Shown here piece by piece: positions 1 to 8,061 of a DNA stretch of 27,166 nt. Made by a program: the position numbers and the translations under genes. Numbering within the stretch: the first letter of the stretch is position 1; every line of letters starts with the position of its first letter. The notes below the pieces were generated by a model. It did not search any database. It was not told the DNA's origin and saw only the letters and a program-made list of their open reading frames with translations. The DNA is from UBA2402 sp037139735 (GTDB lineage Bacteria > Planctomycetota > Phycisphaerae > Phycisphaerales > UBA1924), in contig JBAXFU010000041.1 of NCBI GenBank assembly GCA_037139735.1, forward strand, positions 1 to 27,166, in the 5' to 3' direction.

Positions 1-176
1 GCGAACTCAGCCGCGGCACCACCCTGCTGCCCGGCACGCTGATCGTCACCGGCACGCCCAGCGGCGTGGGCGTCGCCCGCTCGCCTCAGGTCTTCCTCAA
101 GCACGGCGACCGCGTGGAGGTCGAGATCGAACGCCTTGGCACGCTCGTCAACGAGGTCGTCGAGGAGGGACGTTGA
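1..176 (+). CDS. Fumarylacetoacetate hydrolase family protein, C-terminal end (partial)
   Basis: The gene enters from outside the window, and the reading frame begins at base 3. The last 57 residues are visible. They contain TGTPSGVG, then HGDRVEVEIERLGTLVNEV, which is the characteristic end of the FAH fold (acylpyruvase, 2-hydroxyhepta-2,4-diene-dioate isomerase and fumarylpyruvate hydrolase relatives). Family members are metal-dependent C-C hydrolases or isomerases of aromatic or keto-acid degradation, normally cytosolic. The metal-binding Glu/Glu/Asp residues lie upstream of the window, so the substrate cannot be judged. The stop codon TGA ends at 176, four bases before the stop of the convergent hydrolase gene at 181, so any terminator must lie inside coding sequence. 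The family call is firm; the specific reaction is unknown. Confidence 0.85.
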   Translation, partial: ELSRGTTLLPGTLIVTGTPSGVGVARSPQVFLKHGDRVEVEIERLGTLVNEVVEEGR

Positions 177-180
177 TCGC

Positions 181-1242
181 TCAGCGACCCGCCGGTGCGG
201 CGGGATCGGTGACCGGAGCGGCGGCGGGCTTCGCGGCGTCGCCGCCCGCCGCGGTCGTGGCCTTCAGGCGATCGTGCATCGCCAAGAGGCCCGACGAGGC
301 GAGTTGATCCAGGCCGTAGCCGCCGAAGCCGGGCATTCGCATCGCGCCGATCTCGCCGCGGGTCTTGCCCTCCTTCATGGCCTGCTCCACGAACTCGCGG
401 AGCTTGTCGAAGTAGGCGATCTGCGTCTTGATCGCGGCGGCGTCGGCCACGTCGCCATGGCCGCCGACGACGATCGTTCTGGCGTTGCACAAGTCGAGGC
501 ACTTGCGGAGCGAAGACTGCCAGCCGTCGATGTCGGCTCCCGACGCCGCGTCGACGAACGGGTGCATCTTGTGGAAGAGCAGGTCGCCCACCACCAGCAG
601 GTTGCGGTCGTGGGCGTGGATCACGAGATCGTTGTCGGTGTGACCGGCGCCCAGGTGGTGCATCGTGGCCTTGATGCCGGGCAGATCGATCTGGCGCGTG
701 GCGGAGAAGGTCGTGCGAGGCGAGAAGTCGGTTTCCTTGAGCTTTTCGACCCGCTTGTAGAGCGCGAGGGCCTCCTCGCGGACTCGCTTGATGACCGGTC
801 CGTCTCCTTCGGAGAGTTGCGTCGCGGCCTCCTTCATCTGCGAGATGTATCGATTCATCTGGCCGAGCACGCGGTCGGTGCACTTGTCGTGGGCGACGAT
901 CTCGATGTCGGCGGAGAAGGCGTGGTTGCCGCCGGTGTGGTCGCCGTGGTGGTGGGTGTTGACCACCATCGCGAGCGAGGGGACGCGCCGCAGCGATTCG
1001 CGGCGGAGGCAGGGCCCGTAGGGCGCGTTCTTGCAGTCGATGAGCACGGCCGCCTTGTCGCCCTTGAGCAGCGTCGAGTTGCCGCCTGAACCCACGGCGC
1101 ACCACGCGCGTTCGCTCGCGGGCTTCCAGATGAGGAAGTCGGCCTCGGGCTGCGGATCGTCGGCGGCCCGGGATGAGCCGGCGATCAAGGCCGCGGAACC
1201 GGCGGCAAGCATGGTCATGGCATCGCGTCTCGTCATGGACAT
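181..1242 (-). CDS. Secreted metallo-beta-lactamase-fold hydrolase
   Basis: This 353-residue protein begins with a Tat-like leader: twin Arg at residues 5-6 (TRRD), a hydrophobic Ala/Leu stretch, then SRA near residue 26. Export to the periplasm as a folded metalloprotein is therefore likely. The binuclear metal site of the fold is visible: HHHGDH at 97-102, HTDND at 201-205 (loop His), Asp220 and a GGHGD His at 262. The architecture matches general MBL-fold hydrolases (glyoxalase-II-like, SoxH or quinoprotein-relay types) rather than antibiotic-resistance enzymes. The substrate is unknown. The last 25 residues or so are Ala/Pro-rich and probably disordered. The start at 1242 and a second ATG two codons on are both possible; neither has a good Shine-Dalgarno. 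It lies 34 bases after the upstream membrane-protein gene and may be co-transcribed with it. Confidence 0.85.
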   Translation of the reverse strand: MSMTRRDAMTMLAAGSAALIAGSSRAADDPQPEADFLIWKPASERAWCAVGSGGNSTLLKGDKAAVLIDCKNAPYGPCLRRESLRRVPSLAMVVNTHHHGDHTGGNHAFSADIEIVAHDKCTDRVLGQMNRYISQMKEAATQLSEGDGPVIKRVREEALALYKRVEKLKETDFSPRTTFSATRQIDLPGIKATMHHLGAGHTDNDLVIHAHDRNLLVVGDLLFHKMHPFVDAASGADIDGWQSSLRKCLDLCNARTIVVGGHGDVADAAAIKTQIAYFDKLREFVEQAMKEGKTRGEIGAMRMPGFGGYGLDQLASSGLLAMHDRLKATTAAGGDAAKPAAAPVTDPAAPAGR

Positions 1243-1276
1243 GCGAGCAGGATAGGGGGAGCGGTGGCGATCGGGC

Positions 1277-1828
1277 TCAGCGCGGCCAGAGCCATGCGAA
1301 GACGGCGCCGGTCGCCAGGCCGTACACGAGGCCGTCGATCAGCCGCGTGACGACGCTTCGGGGCGTCGATTGGAACCAGATGGCGTTGGGGAGGAACGCG
1401 AAGGTGTGGGCGAGGATGCCCGCGGTGCCGAGCACGCGGAAGACCCTGGCGAACGACTCGCCCCGCTGGAGCGTGAGCGAGCCCAGGTACGCGATGATCG
1501 TCGCGGCGACCGTGAAGGAGAGGACCGTCAGCAGCAGGTTCACGCCCATGTTGGCCCGGCGGAAGACCACGAGGATGCCCGCCGGACCTTCCTCGAACCG
1601 GCGTCGGAACTCCGGCGAACGCGACTGGGCGTCCGTCGCCGCCCAGGGGAACAGGTACGACCCCGGCGGGAGACCGAGACCTTTCACGGCCCCGGTGAGC
1701 GGACCATCGTCCTTGAGGGGCGTCCAGTCGCCTCGGTGGAACGGCGTCGCCGCCCAGAGGATGAAACTGCAGAAGAACCCCGCCACGCCGGCGGCCACGA
1801 TCGCGAGCCACAAGTCGAGGATGCTCAT
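1277..1828 (-). CDS. Uncharacterised small membrane protein
   Basis: This is a 183-residue protein. A hydrophobic segment occupies residues 5-27 and is followed by APFHRGDW-type residues and a soluble stretch with a GSYLFPW motif at about 57-63. Three further hydrophobic segments lie at roughly 93-115, 132-150 and 165-181. I recall similar uncharacterised proteins from planctomycetes, with a leading membrane helix followed by a P-H-H/R-x-D-W motif, but I cannot name a domain. It sits between the lptD-like gene (69 bases upstream) and the MBL hydrolase (34 bases downstream) on the same strand, so co-expression with envelope genes is plausible. Codon use and composition match the neighbours, and overlapping frames on the other strand show no domain. 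The gene is real; its function is unknown. Confidence 0.75.
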   Translation of the reverse strand: MSILDLWLAIVAAGVAGFFCSFILWAATPFHRGDWTPLKDDGPLTGAVKGLGLPPGSYLFPWAATDAQSRSPEFRRRFEEGPAGILVVFRRANMGVNLLLTVLSFTVAATIIAYLGSLTLQRGESFARVFRVLGTAGILAHTFAFLPNAIWFQSTPRSVVTRLIDGLVYGLATGAVFAWLWPR

Positions 1829-1897
1829 GTCGCCACGTTAGGCGACCGCGACACGGGCCGGTGGAATCTTGGGGATGTCGGCCGTTCGGGGCGCGGC

Positions 1898-4800
1898 TCA
1901 GTCGCCCATGAGCGAACTCGAGCCGCTGGAGGAGACGCGTGCCTCGCCGCCCGCGCCGTAGGGCCGCAGCACGAAGCCGAAACTCGTCTCGCCGGTGATG
2001 TCGTTGTAGCCGAGGTTGACGCCCAGCAGCATCGAGGCGAAGCGACGGCGCACCTCGAAGCCCGCGGTCTGGAAGCCGCCCGCGTCGAGGTCGTAGGCCG
2101 CCGCGACCGAGGCGGAGTACTTCACGGTGAACTCGTACGCCGCGCCGAGGTTGAGGTAGGTCGAGTCGAGGATGTTGATGTATCGCAGGTCGCCGTAGGT
2201 GGTGAACTCCGGGCTGTGGCGGATGACCATGCCCGCGGTGCTCATCGCCTGCTGGTTGTCCTCGAAGTCGAAGACGGTGCCGGCCGTGAGGGAGGTGGCG
2301 TCGGTCAGGCGGTAGACGAGGTCGCCGACGAAGTAGTCGCCGGGGTTGGCGTATTCGGGGCGGTAGTCGTAGATGCGGCCGATCGGTCCCCGTGCATCGG
2401 CGTTGCCCGACGAGGAGACCAGGTCCGTGTTGACCACCAGCAGGTCGGTGGTGTGCCAGCGGCCCGCCGCGCCGCGCTGCGTCTGCAGCGTCTGCGTCGC
2501 GCCCACGCGGACGATCGTGCCGTCGGCGAGGGACTCGACCGTCTGGTCGTAGACGGGCAGGTCGGAGGCGTTGACGGTCGTGCCGGAGGTCCAGACGGTG
2601 ACGTTGGGCTCGATGATGTGCCGCAGCCGGTGGATGTCGAGCAGTCGCGAGTCGACGCCGTCGTGGATGCGTTCGAAGCTCGTCGACGCGCGAACGCCCA
2701 CGGCGCCTTGCAGGCGGGTCTCGTCCTCTTCCTGGGGCGAGAAGGCCGTGAAGCTGGTGTCGTACGCCGTCACGCGTCCTTGCACGAAGGGCTGGATGCG
2801 GACCGGGCCGGCCTCGCCGTTGAAGGTCACCTCGTGCCGCGTGTCGGCGCGGGTGATGGTTTCCTCCGACATGCCGAGCGCTCGCAGGCGGTCGCCGGCG
2901 CTTTGCGTGGGGTCGAGCCCGAACGCCCGCTGGCTCAGGGGCGCGGTGGTGAACCCTCGCTTGCCGGGCTCGATCTCGTCGAAGGCGACCTGCATGGCGC
3001 CCACGCGGTACTCGGACCAGTAGCTCATGAGGCCCGGGCGCCATGCCGCCAGCACGTCGTCGGCCTGCCTCACGTAGGTGGCCTCCGGGAGCTTGCTGAC
3101 GCTGTAGCCCTGGCTCTGCAGGAGCCACTCGTTGGAGATGAAGTCGTTGAAGGTGCCCTTGGCCTCCAGCGAGAACTGGGTGTTGCCGTCGGTTCGGTCG
3201 GCGCGAAGTCGGTTGGTGAACTCGCGACGGGTCTCGCCCTGATCCTCGAAGAAGGCGTCCACCAGCGTCGGATCGCTGATGTACGAGCCCTCGGCGAAGA
3301 GGGACCAGCGTTCGTCGAGGCGCCAGCGCTGGTCGCCGACGAGGATGCCGCGGAAGTCGTCGTTCCGACTGAGCTTGGTGCCGGGCTTGAGCAGGTCGCT
3401 GCCGGCGTCGAAGGGCACCATGTAGCCCATGACGCCGCCCTTGCTGTCGGGATTGTTCCAGCCCAGACGCGCGCCCAGTGCGGGGCCTCGCTCGAAGTAG
3501 TAATCGGTGAAGAGATCGAAGCGGCCGTCGCCGGGCTTCTTCATGCCCAGCAGCGAATAGGCGTTGAGCGTCGCCTTGACCGCCACGCCCGATCCTTCGC
3601 GGTTCTCGACGCGAAGGTCCTTCACGGGCATCAGGGCGGGGTCGCCGCTGTATCGCGGCCAATAGAAGATCGGCACGCCGCCCGCTCGCAGCGTGACTCC
3701 CTGGGCCTGCACCGTCGTGGTGTTGACCGACGGCGCGGCGGTCGCGGCATCCAGCGGACCCTGCTCGGCGGACGCCGTCTGGCGCGTGATGGTCACGCTC
3801 GAGGCCCCGATGCTCAGTTCGGGGTCCAGCATCGCGGTGTTCGTCAGCGTCGCCTCGGTCGCCTTGAACTGCTCGGCCGCGGTCTGCTGGATCGAGGCGG
3901 CTCGCACGTAGAGCGGGAGCTGGCGTCGCTCGTCGAACGTCCAGAAGACGGCGTCGAGCATCACCGCCGAGTTGCGGCGGATGTCGTAGTAGATCTGTGG
4001 GCCGCGGAGGGTGAACTTGCCGTCGGTGGCGGTCACGTCGCCCTCGAGATACATCCCGCGGATGCTCGAGACCGACAGCCGCCCGGCATCCTCGAGCCGC
4101 ACCGGATCCATGAAGACCACCAGCCGCTGGGCCGTGAGTTGCAGCACGCGACCGGTGCGGGCGTCGGCGTAGTTGGCCGTCACGCCGCCGGTCGCCATGA
4201 TGGCGGTCTCGTCCTCCTTGGTCACCACCTGAACGTCCTTGGCGCCAAGGGCGATGATCCCGTCCTTGGCGAAGATCTCCTCCTGAGCGGCCCGGCGGGC
4301 TTCGGCCAAAGTCGGAGGAGTCGCCGCCGTGGGTGACGGTTCGGCGGGCGTCGGCGCCACGGCGCCTGCGGTCGAGGGGCGGGGCGCCGAGGCCTGCTCC
4401 CGAGCGCCGGCCGGCGTCGCCGCGGCGGCGGGGGGCTCCGAGGCCACGCGGGCGGCTGGGGGCTGGGAGCCGGGTGTCGCCGGCGATGGCCCGCCTTCTC
4501 GGGCAGCCAGGTCTCGCAACAGCTTTGAGCGGGAGGATTCCTCCTCGATGGGACGCGATGCCGCCGTGCGGGCGCGAGTCGGCTCGGCGGGGGCCGGTGC
4601 GGTCGCGGTCGTCGCCGGCAGCGGGCGAGGTTCCGCGGAATGCAACGTCCGCACGAAGGGGGCAGGAGCGAGCGCAACGCGACCGGCGCGAGGGTCGTCC
4701 AGGCGAGCCAGCGATGTCGCCAGCATGGTCTGCGACTCGGGCAGGAACGCGGCAACGGGTTCGGGAAGATCCCGCGCCGGTTCGCCTTCGACGGCGGCGT

Positions 4801-5281
4801 CGCACGCGAGCGAGATCGCGCCCTGCGGCTTGATCACGGCGCGAACCGGCAGCCGATCGGCCGCGATCCCGAACGCGCTGGCGTCTTGCGGGTTGCCCAC
4901 TCGGTCGAAGGCCACGAAGATCTGCTCGACGCCGGGCGAGACCTCTTCCATCCAGACGGCGGCATGGCGGGCCGTGAATCGGTGCGTCGCGAGCGTGACG
5001 CGGACGTCCCCCGCGAGGAGGAGTCGGCGGCAGGCTCCATCCCGCCAAGCCCACGCCTTGGTGGCGCTGAAGGAGATCTGACCGGCCACCGGCGCGATGG
5101 GGAACCGACGGCCCGCGAAGTCGCGACCGTTGAATGCGGTCGGCACGGAAGCGGCGGCGGGTTGCGGCTGGGCATCCGCGCCCGAACCCCCTGCGATGCC
5201 GATGGCGAGACTCGCCGCGGCGGCGTGCATGAGAAGCGAAGGCATCGGCGCAGAGCGGCCGGGCGTCGTCATAGCCACCAT
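1898..5281 (-). CDS. lptD: LptD-like outer-membrane LPS-assembly (OstA) protein, unusually long
   Basis: At 1127 residues this is much longer than the approximately 780 typical of proteobacterial LptD. A signal peptide core (Ala-rich, about residues 18-36, ending near GADA) indicates export. Residues 48-160 look like an extra OstA-type beta-jellyroll. A low-complexity Pro/Ala linker runs over 205-325, followed by a second OstA-like region at about 340-500 (IMATGGVTANYADARTG, GKFTLRGPQIYYD). The motif GGVPIFYWPRYSGD (about 530-545) is the hallmark entry to the LptD barrel. The remainder is alternating beta-strand sequence ending in an aromatic-containing strand (SFGFVLRPYG) and a short Ser-rich tail. 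The family inserts lipopolysaccharide into the outer leaflet together with LptE. The start may instead be the ATG at codon 4 or 13; no clear ribosome site decides it. It is divergent from nuoH across 89 bases. No lptE or surA is visible nearby. Confidence 0.82.
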   Translation of the reverse strand: MVAMTTPGRSAPMPSLLMHAAAASLAIGIAGGSGADAQPQPAAASVPTAFNGRDFAGRRFPIAPVAGQISFSATKAWAWRDGACRRLLLAGDVRVTLATHRFTARHAAVWMEEVSPGVEQIFVAFDRVGNPQDASAFGIAADRLPVRAVIKPQGAISLACDAAVEGEPARDLPEPVAAFLPESQTMLATSLARLDDPRAGRVALAPAPFVRTLHSAEPRPLPATTATAPAPAEPTRARTAASRPIEEESSRSKLLRDLAAREGGPSPATPGSQPPAARVASEPPAAAATPAGAREQASAPRPSTAGAVAPTPAEPSPTAATPPTLAEARRAAQEEIFAKDGIIALGAKDVQVVTKEDETAIMATGGVTANYADARTGRVLQLTAQRLVVFMDPVRLEDAGRLSVSSIRGMYLEGDVTATDGKFTLRGPQIYYDIRRNSAVMLDAVFWTFDERRQLPLYVRAASIQQTAAEQFKATEATLTNTAMLDPELSIGASSVTITRQTASAEQGPLDAATAAPSVNTTTVQAQGVTLRAGGVPIFYWPRYSGDPALMPVKDLRVENREGSGVAVKATLNAYSLLGMKKPGDGRFDLFTDYYFERGPALGARLGWNNPDSKGGVMGYMVPFDAGSDLLKPGTKLSRNDDFRGILVGDQRWRLDERWSLFAEGSYISDPTLVDAFFEDQGETRREFTNRLRADRTDGNTQFSLEAKGTFNDFISNEWLLQSQGYSVSKLPEATYVRQADDVLAAWRPGLMSYWSEYRVGAMQVAFDEIEPGKRGFTTAPLSQRAFGLDPTQSAGDRLRALGMSEETITRADTRHEVTFNGEAGPVRIQPFVQGRVTAYDTSFTAFSPQEEDETRLQGAVGVRASTSFERIHDGVDSRLLDIHRLRHIIEPNVTVWTSGTTVNASDLPVYDQTVESLADGTIVRVGATQTLQTQRGAAGRWHTTDLLVVNTDLVSSSGNADARGPIGRIYDYRPEYANPGDYFVGDLVYRLTDATSLTAGTVFDFEDNQQAMSTAGMVIRHSPEFTTYGDLRYINILDSTYLNLGAAYEFTVKYSASVAAAYDLDAGGFQTAGFEVRRRFASMLLGVNLGYNDITGETSFGFVLRPYGAGGEARVSSSGSSSLMGD

Positions 5282-5370
5282 GCTACGCCCGCCCGGGTCG
5301 GGGTGGGCGGCGGGAGCATCGAGGTGGTCCCGGGGCGGACGCGACGGCTCGGGCCGCTACTATTGGTCCC

Positions 5371-6669
5371 ATGCCAAGTTGGATCACGGCACAGCTCATC
5401 GTTTCGGTCGTCACCATCGCCGTCATGATTCACGTCATGCTGATCTGCGTGGCGTACTTCGTGATGATGGAACGCAAGGTCTCGGCCTACATCCAGGATC
5501 GGATCGGGCCCAACCGAGTCGGCTTCGACTTCGGGCTTCCCGCCCTCAAGTTCCTCAAGGGATGCATCGGGCTCGGCCAGCCCCTCGCCGACGGCGTCAA
5601 GTTCATCCTCAAGGAGGACTACACGCCCAACCGGGTCGACAAGGTCCTCTTCACGCTGGCCCCGATCATCGTCGTGGTGCCCGCCATGATCGGCTTCCTG
5701 ATCATCCCGTGGGGTGGCGTCTGGGCGTGCCCCGACATCCACATCCCCTTCACCCAACTGGTGATCGCAGGCGGCCCGGTCAACGTCGCCGGCGCCGTCT
5801 TCAATGCGGGCATCGTCTACCTGCTCGCCGTGGCCGCCTTGGGCGTGTACGGCGTGACGCTGGGCGGCTGGGCGGGCAACAACAAGTTTTCGTTCCTCGG
5901 CGGCCTTCGCGCCACCGCCCAGATGATCTCGTATGAGATCCCCATGGGCTTGGCCCTGCTGGCGGCCCTGCTGGTCTACGGCACCTTCCGCACCGATTCG
6001 ATCGTCCAGCATCAGGTCGATCATGGATGGCTGGTCTTCAGCCAGCCGCTGGTGGCAGTGATCTTCTTCATCACCGGCTTGGCCGAGGCCAACCGCGCCC
6101 CCTTCGACAACGCCGAGGCCGAGCAGGAACTCGTGGGCGGCTACCACACCGAGTATTCCTCGATGCGGTTTGCGCTCTTCTTCCTCGCCGAGTACTCGCA
6201 CCTCTTCACGAGCGCGGCCTTCTTCTCCCTGATCTTCCTGGGAGGCTACACGATTCCCGGCGTGGCCCTCACGGACCCCGCCAGCACGTCCTTGCTCGCC
6301 GTCGGCGTGAAGGTGCTCGCCTTCATGGCCAAGGTGGTGGTCATCGTCTTCCTCGGCATGGTGGTCCGCTGGTCCATCCCGCGTCTTCGCTACGACCAGG
6401 TCATGATGGTTGCCTGGCAGGGCCTGATCCCGCTGTCGCTGGGTCTCGTGCTCGTCAACAGCGTGCTGGTCTATCTCAATATGGCCACCCTCGTGCCCCT
6501 GCTCTTGGGCAACGCCGCCTTGGGGCTCGTCACGCTGGCGTTCGCGCCGCTGCTCAAGCAGAGCACCGTGAACCGCCGGATTCCGCTCTACGGCTCGAGG
6601 TTCAGCCCGATGCCCGGCGAAGCCGTGCAGACCGCGCCGACCCACCCGATGGCTCGCGCGGATGGATGA
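5371..6669 (+). CDS. nuoH: NADH-quinone oxidoreductase subunit H (complex I)
   Basis: This 432-residue multi-pass inner-membrane protein is the subunit that joins the quinone site to the proton-pumping arm of complex I. Diagnostic motifs are intact: MERKVSAYIQDRIGPNRVG at 33-51, QPLADGVKFILKED following it, and LAEANRAPFDNAEAEQELVGGYHTEYSS at about 237-264, which carries the acidic residues of the quinone and E-channel region. Length is somewhat above the 325-350 of many bacteria, with extra residues in a periplasmic loop (WACPDIHIPF) and at the C terminus. No Shine-Dalgarno precedes the ATG; a TACTAT sequence lies eight bases upstream and could be a -10 box, which would give a nearly leaderless mRNA (inference). 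No other nuo gene is adjacent, although nuoG and nuoI normally flank nuoH. Confidence 0.97.
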   Translation: MPSWITAQLIVSVVTIAVMIHVMLICVAYFVMMERKVSAYIQDRIGPNRVGFDFGLPALKFLKGCIGLGQPLADGVKFILKEDYTPNRVDKVLFTLAPIIVVVPAMIGFLIIPWGGVWACPDIHIPFTQLVIAGGPVNVAGAVFNAGIVYLLAVAALGVYGVTLGGWAGNNKFSFLGGLRATAQMISYEIPMGLALLAALLVYGTFRTDSIVQHQVDHGWLVFSQPLVAVIFFITGLAEANRAPFDNAEAEQELVGGYHTEYSSMRFALFFLAEYSHLFTSAAFFSLIFLGGYTIPGVALTDPASTSLLAVGVKVLAFMAKVVVIVFLGMVVRWSIPRLRYDQVMMVAWQGLIPLSLGLVLVNSVLVYLNMATLVPLLLGNAALGLVTLAFAPLLKQSTVNRRIPLYGSRFSPMPGEAVQTAPTHPMARADG

Positions 6670-6720
6670 GCGTCGGCGCCTCGCGGCGGAATAGTCGATG
6701 ACGCGGCGGGCGGGTCAGGC

Positions 6721-6761
6721 GGGTCGGGCGACCCCGGATGTCCGCTGCCTGAAGGCCTTCA
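6721..6761. terminator. Possible bidirectional terminator or palindromes between convergent genes
   Basis: The 95-base gap between nuoH and the convergent secreted-protein gene contains a GGGTC/GACCC stem with a four-base loop at 6721-6734, and a perfect 12-base palindrome TGAAGGCCTTCA at 6750-6761. There is no T-run, so this is a weak terminator candidate. Confidence 0.25.
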
Positions 6762-6764
6762 AGT

Positions 6765-7844
6765 TCACTGCCGCGGCGAAAGGTCGCTGCGAGGCGGCAA
6801 CTGGAAGAAGGTCGGCATGAGGAAGTTCTTGCCGCCAAAGACCATCACCTGACCGCTGACGCGGAAGGTCATCGCGTCGCCGCGGAGCGAGGACATCCCC
6901 TCCATCTGCTGCATCACGCGGCAGGGTTGCAGGATCAAGACCGAACCCGCGGGGCTGTTGGCGTCGTTGTCGGTCACGAAGCACAGGCGACCGCCCTCGG
7001 TGGCCATGCGGACCAGTCGCCCTCGCTTGTTGGTGATCAGCGTGCCTTCGTTGGCCAGGCCGTCGCGGTGCGCCGCGGCGGTCTCCGAGGCGACCGACTG
7101 GCCCGGCGTGATCGGAGGCGTCGCGGGTGTGTCGGTCACGGGCCTGGTCACGCCCGCGGGCGAGACCTTGCGGGGACCGAGTCGGGCCTGCTCGAGGTCG
7201 CGAATGAGGTCGGTGACTCGCGGGTCCTGCTCGGTGGTCGCCGCGGAAGATTCGGACGGTTTGGCCGCCGGGGCGGGGGACGCATCGCCCTGCGTTCCGC
7301 CTTGCCTGGTCGCGAAGATCGTGGGCAGCAGGAACTGCCGGTCGCGGTAGGTGAACATCTGCCCGGAGATGACGAAGATGGACTGGTCGCCGTTGATCGA
7401 CTTGGCCGCGAGCATCTGCTCGAGCTTCTGGCAGGGCAGCAGCATGACCGGCGGATGGCCCTTCTCGAGCGAATCACCCTTGGGGACGAAGATGATGTCA
7501 CCCGCATCGGACTGAAGCAGCGTCCCGGTCCGGTTGGAGATGAACGTCCCTTCGGCGAGGAACCGTCCGGGCATGATGGGACCGGCTTCACTGCCGATGC
7601 GAGGCGCCGGCATCGAAGGCAGGGTCCCCTGCGGCTGGCGGCCCGGGAGCGGCGCGACCGGCGGCGGCTCGTCCTTCGGACCCGGCAGCGGCTGCGACCC
7701 GGGCGCGAGATTCGGGTTGTTGAGCTCGGGATCGTCCTTGGGGCTGGGCTTGGAGGCGGGGGGCTGCGCCTGAGCCGACATGGCCAACGCCGCCAGCAGC
7801 AGCGCGATGGGGGCTCGATGACGGGACGGGCCGTGCTTGGTCAT
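6765..7844 (-). CDS. Secreted protein with two homologous internal repeats, unknown function
   Basis: The start chosen is the ATG at 7844, giving 359 residues that begin with a classic signal peptide (basic MTKHGPSRHR, hydrophobic core, AQA near residue 26). Reading further upstream would run through the tRNA gene, so longer starts are rejected. A Pro-rich linker spans 27-92. Two similar segments follow: residues 98-177 (EGTFISNRTGTLL, PVMLLPCQKLEQM, IFVISGQMFTYRDRQFLLPT) and 266-348 (EGTLITNKRGRLV, SVLILQPCRVMQQM, TFRVSGQVMVFGGKNFLMPT). Each keeps a single Cys in an xLPC/xQPC context and a phenylalanine-rich end. They are joined by a second Pro/Thr-rich linker. The duplication suggests two small beta-rich domains in the periplasm or on the cell surface. 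I do not recognise the family; it may be planctomycete-specific. Confidence 0.8.
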   Translation of the reverse strand: MTKHGPSRHRAPIALLLAALAMSAQAQPPASKPSPKDDPELNNPNLAPGSQPLPGPKDEPPPVAPLPGRQPQGTLPSMPAPRIGSEAGPIMPGRFLAEGTFISNRTGTLLQSDAGDIIFVPKGDSLEKGHPPVMLLPCQKLEQMLAAKSINGDQSIFVISGQMFTYRDRQFLLPTIFATRQGGTQGDASPAPAAKPSESSAATTEQDPRVTDLIRDLEQARLGPRKVSPAGVTRPVTDTPATPPITPGQSVASETAAAHRDGLANEGTLITNKRGRLVRMATEGGRLCFVTDNDANSPAGSVLILQPCRVMQQMEGMSSLRGDAMTFRVSGQVMVFGGKNFLMPTFFQLPPRSDLSPRQ

Positions 7845-7937
7845 GGTGTGCTCAACGATACGCGACGGCGGACCTTCGGACCGCAAGGTGGATCGCCCCT
7901 CTTGTCGGGCATAAACTCGTTTCAGGAACAGATTTCC

Positions 7938-8011
7938 GGTCGGGTGCCAGAGTGGTCTAATGGGACGGATTGCAAATCCGTTATCCGTGGGTTCGAATCC
8001 CACCCCGACCT
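7938..8011 (+). tRNA. tRNA-Cys (anticodon GCA)
   Basis: A complete 74-base cloverleaf can be folded by eye. The acceptor stem GGTCGGG pairs with CCCGACC (8004-8010). The D stem is CCA/TGG with a G-A opposition at 13-22. The anticodon stem is ACGGA/TCCGT around loop TTGCAAA. The T stem GTGGG/CCCAC encloses TTCGAAT. The discriminator base is T (U73), the main cysteine identity element, and an imperfect 13-22 pair is typical of tRNA-Cys. The 3' CCA is not encoded. It stands alone between a minus-strand secreted-protein gene and the sigma-54 activator. Confidence 0.96.
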
Positions 8012-8061
8012 TTGCCGAAGGCGAGCGGCGTTCAGCGACCCCCCAGCCTTCCTTCGAGGCC

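Noticed and set aside
181..1242. Antibiotic-resistance metallo-beta-lactamase
   Set aside because: Length, Tat-type leader, HTDND loop and C-terminal half fit general MBL-fold hydrolases; no resistance context is present.
1233..5054. Very long open frame overlapping lptD on the same strand, and a 988-residue frame on the opposite strand (1370-4336)
   Set aside because: Both are Arg/Pro/Gly-rich translations of GC-rich coding DNA with no domain; the LptD frame has a signal peptide, OstA motifs and barrel features.
7845..8003. N-terminal extension of the secreted-protein gene to 8003
   Set aside because: It would run through the tRNA-Cys gene and place the signal peptide in the interior; the ATG at 7844 starts a clean signal peptide.
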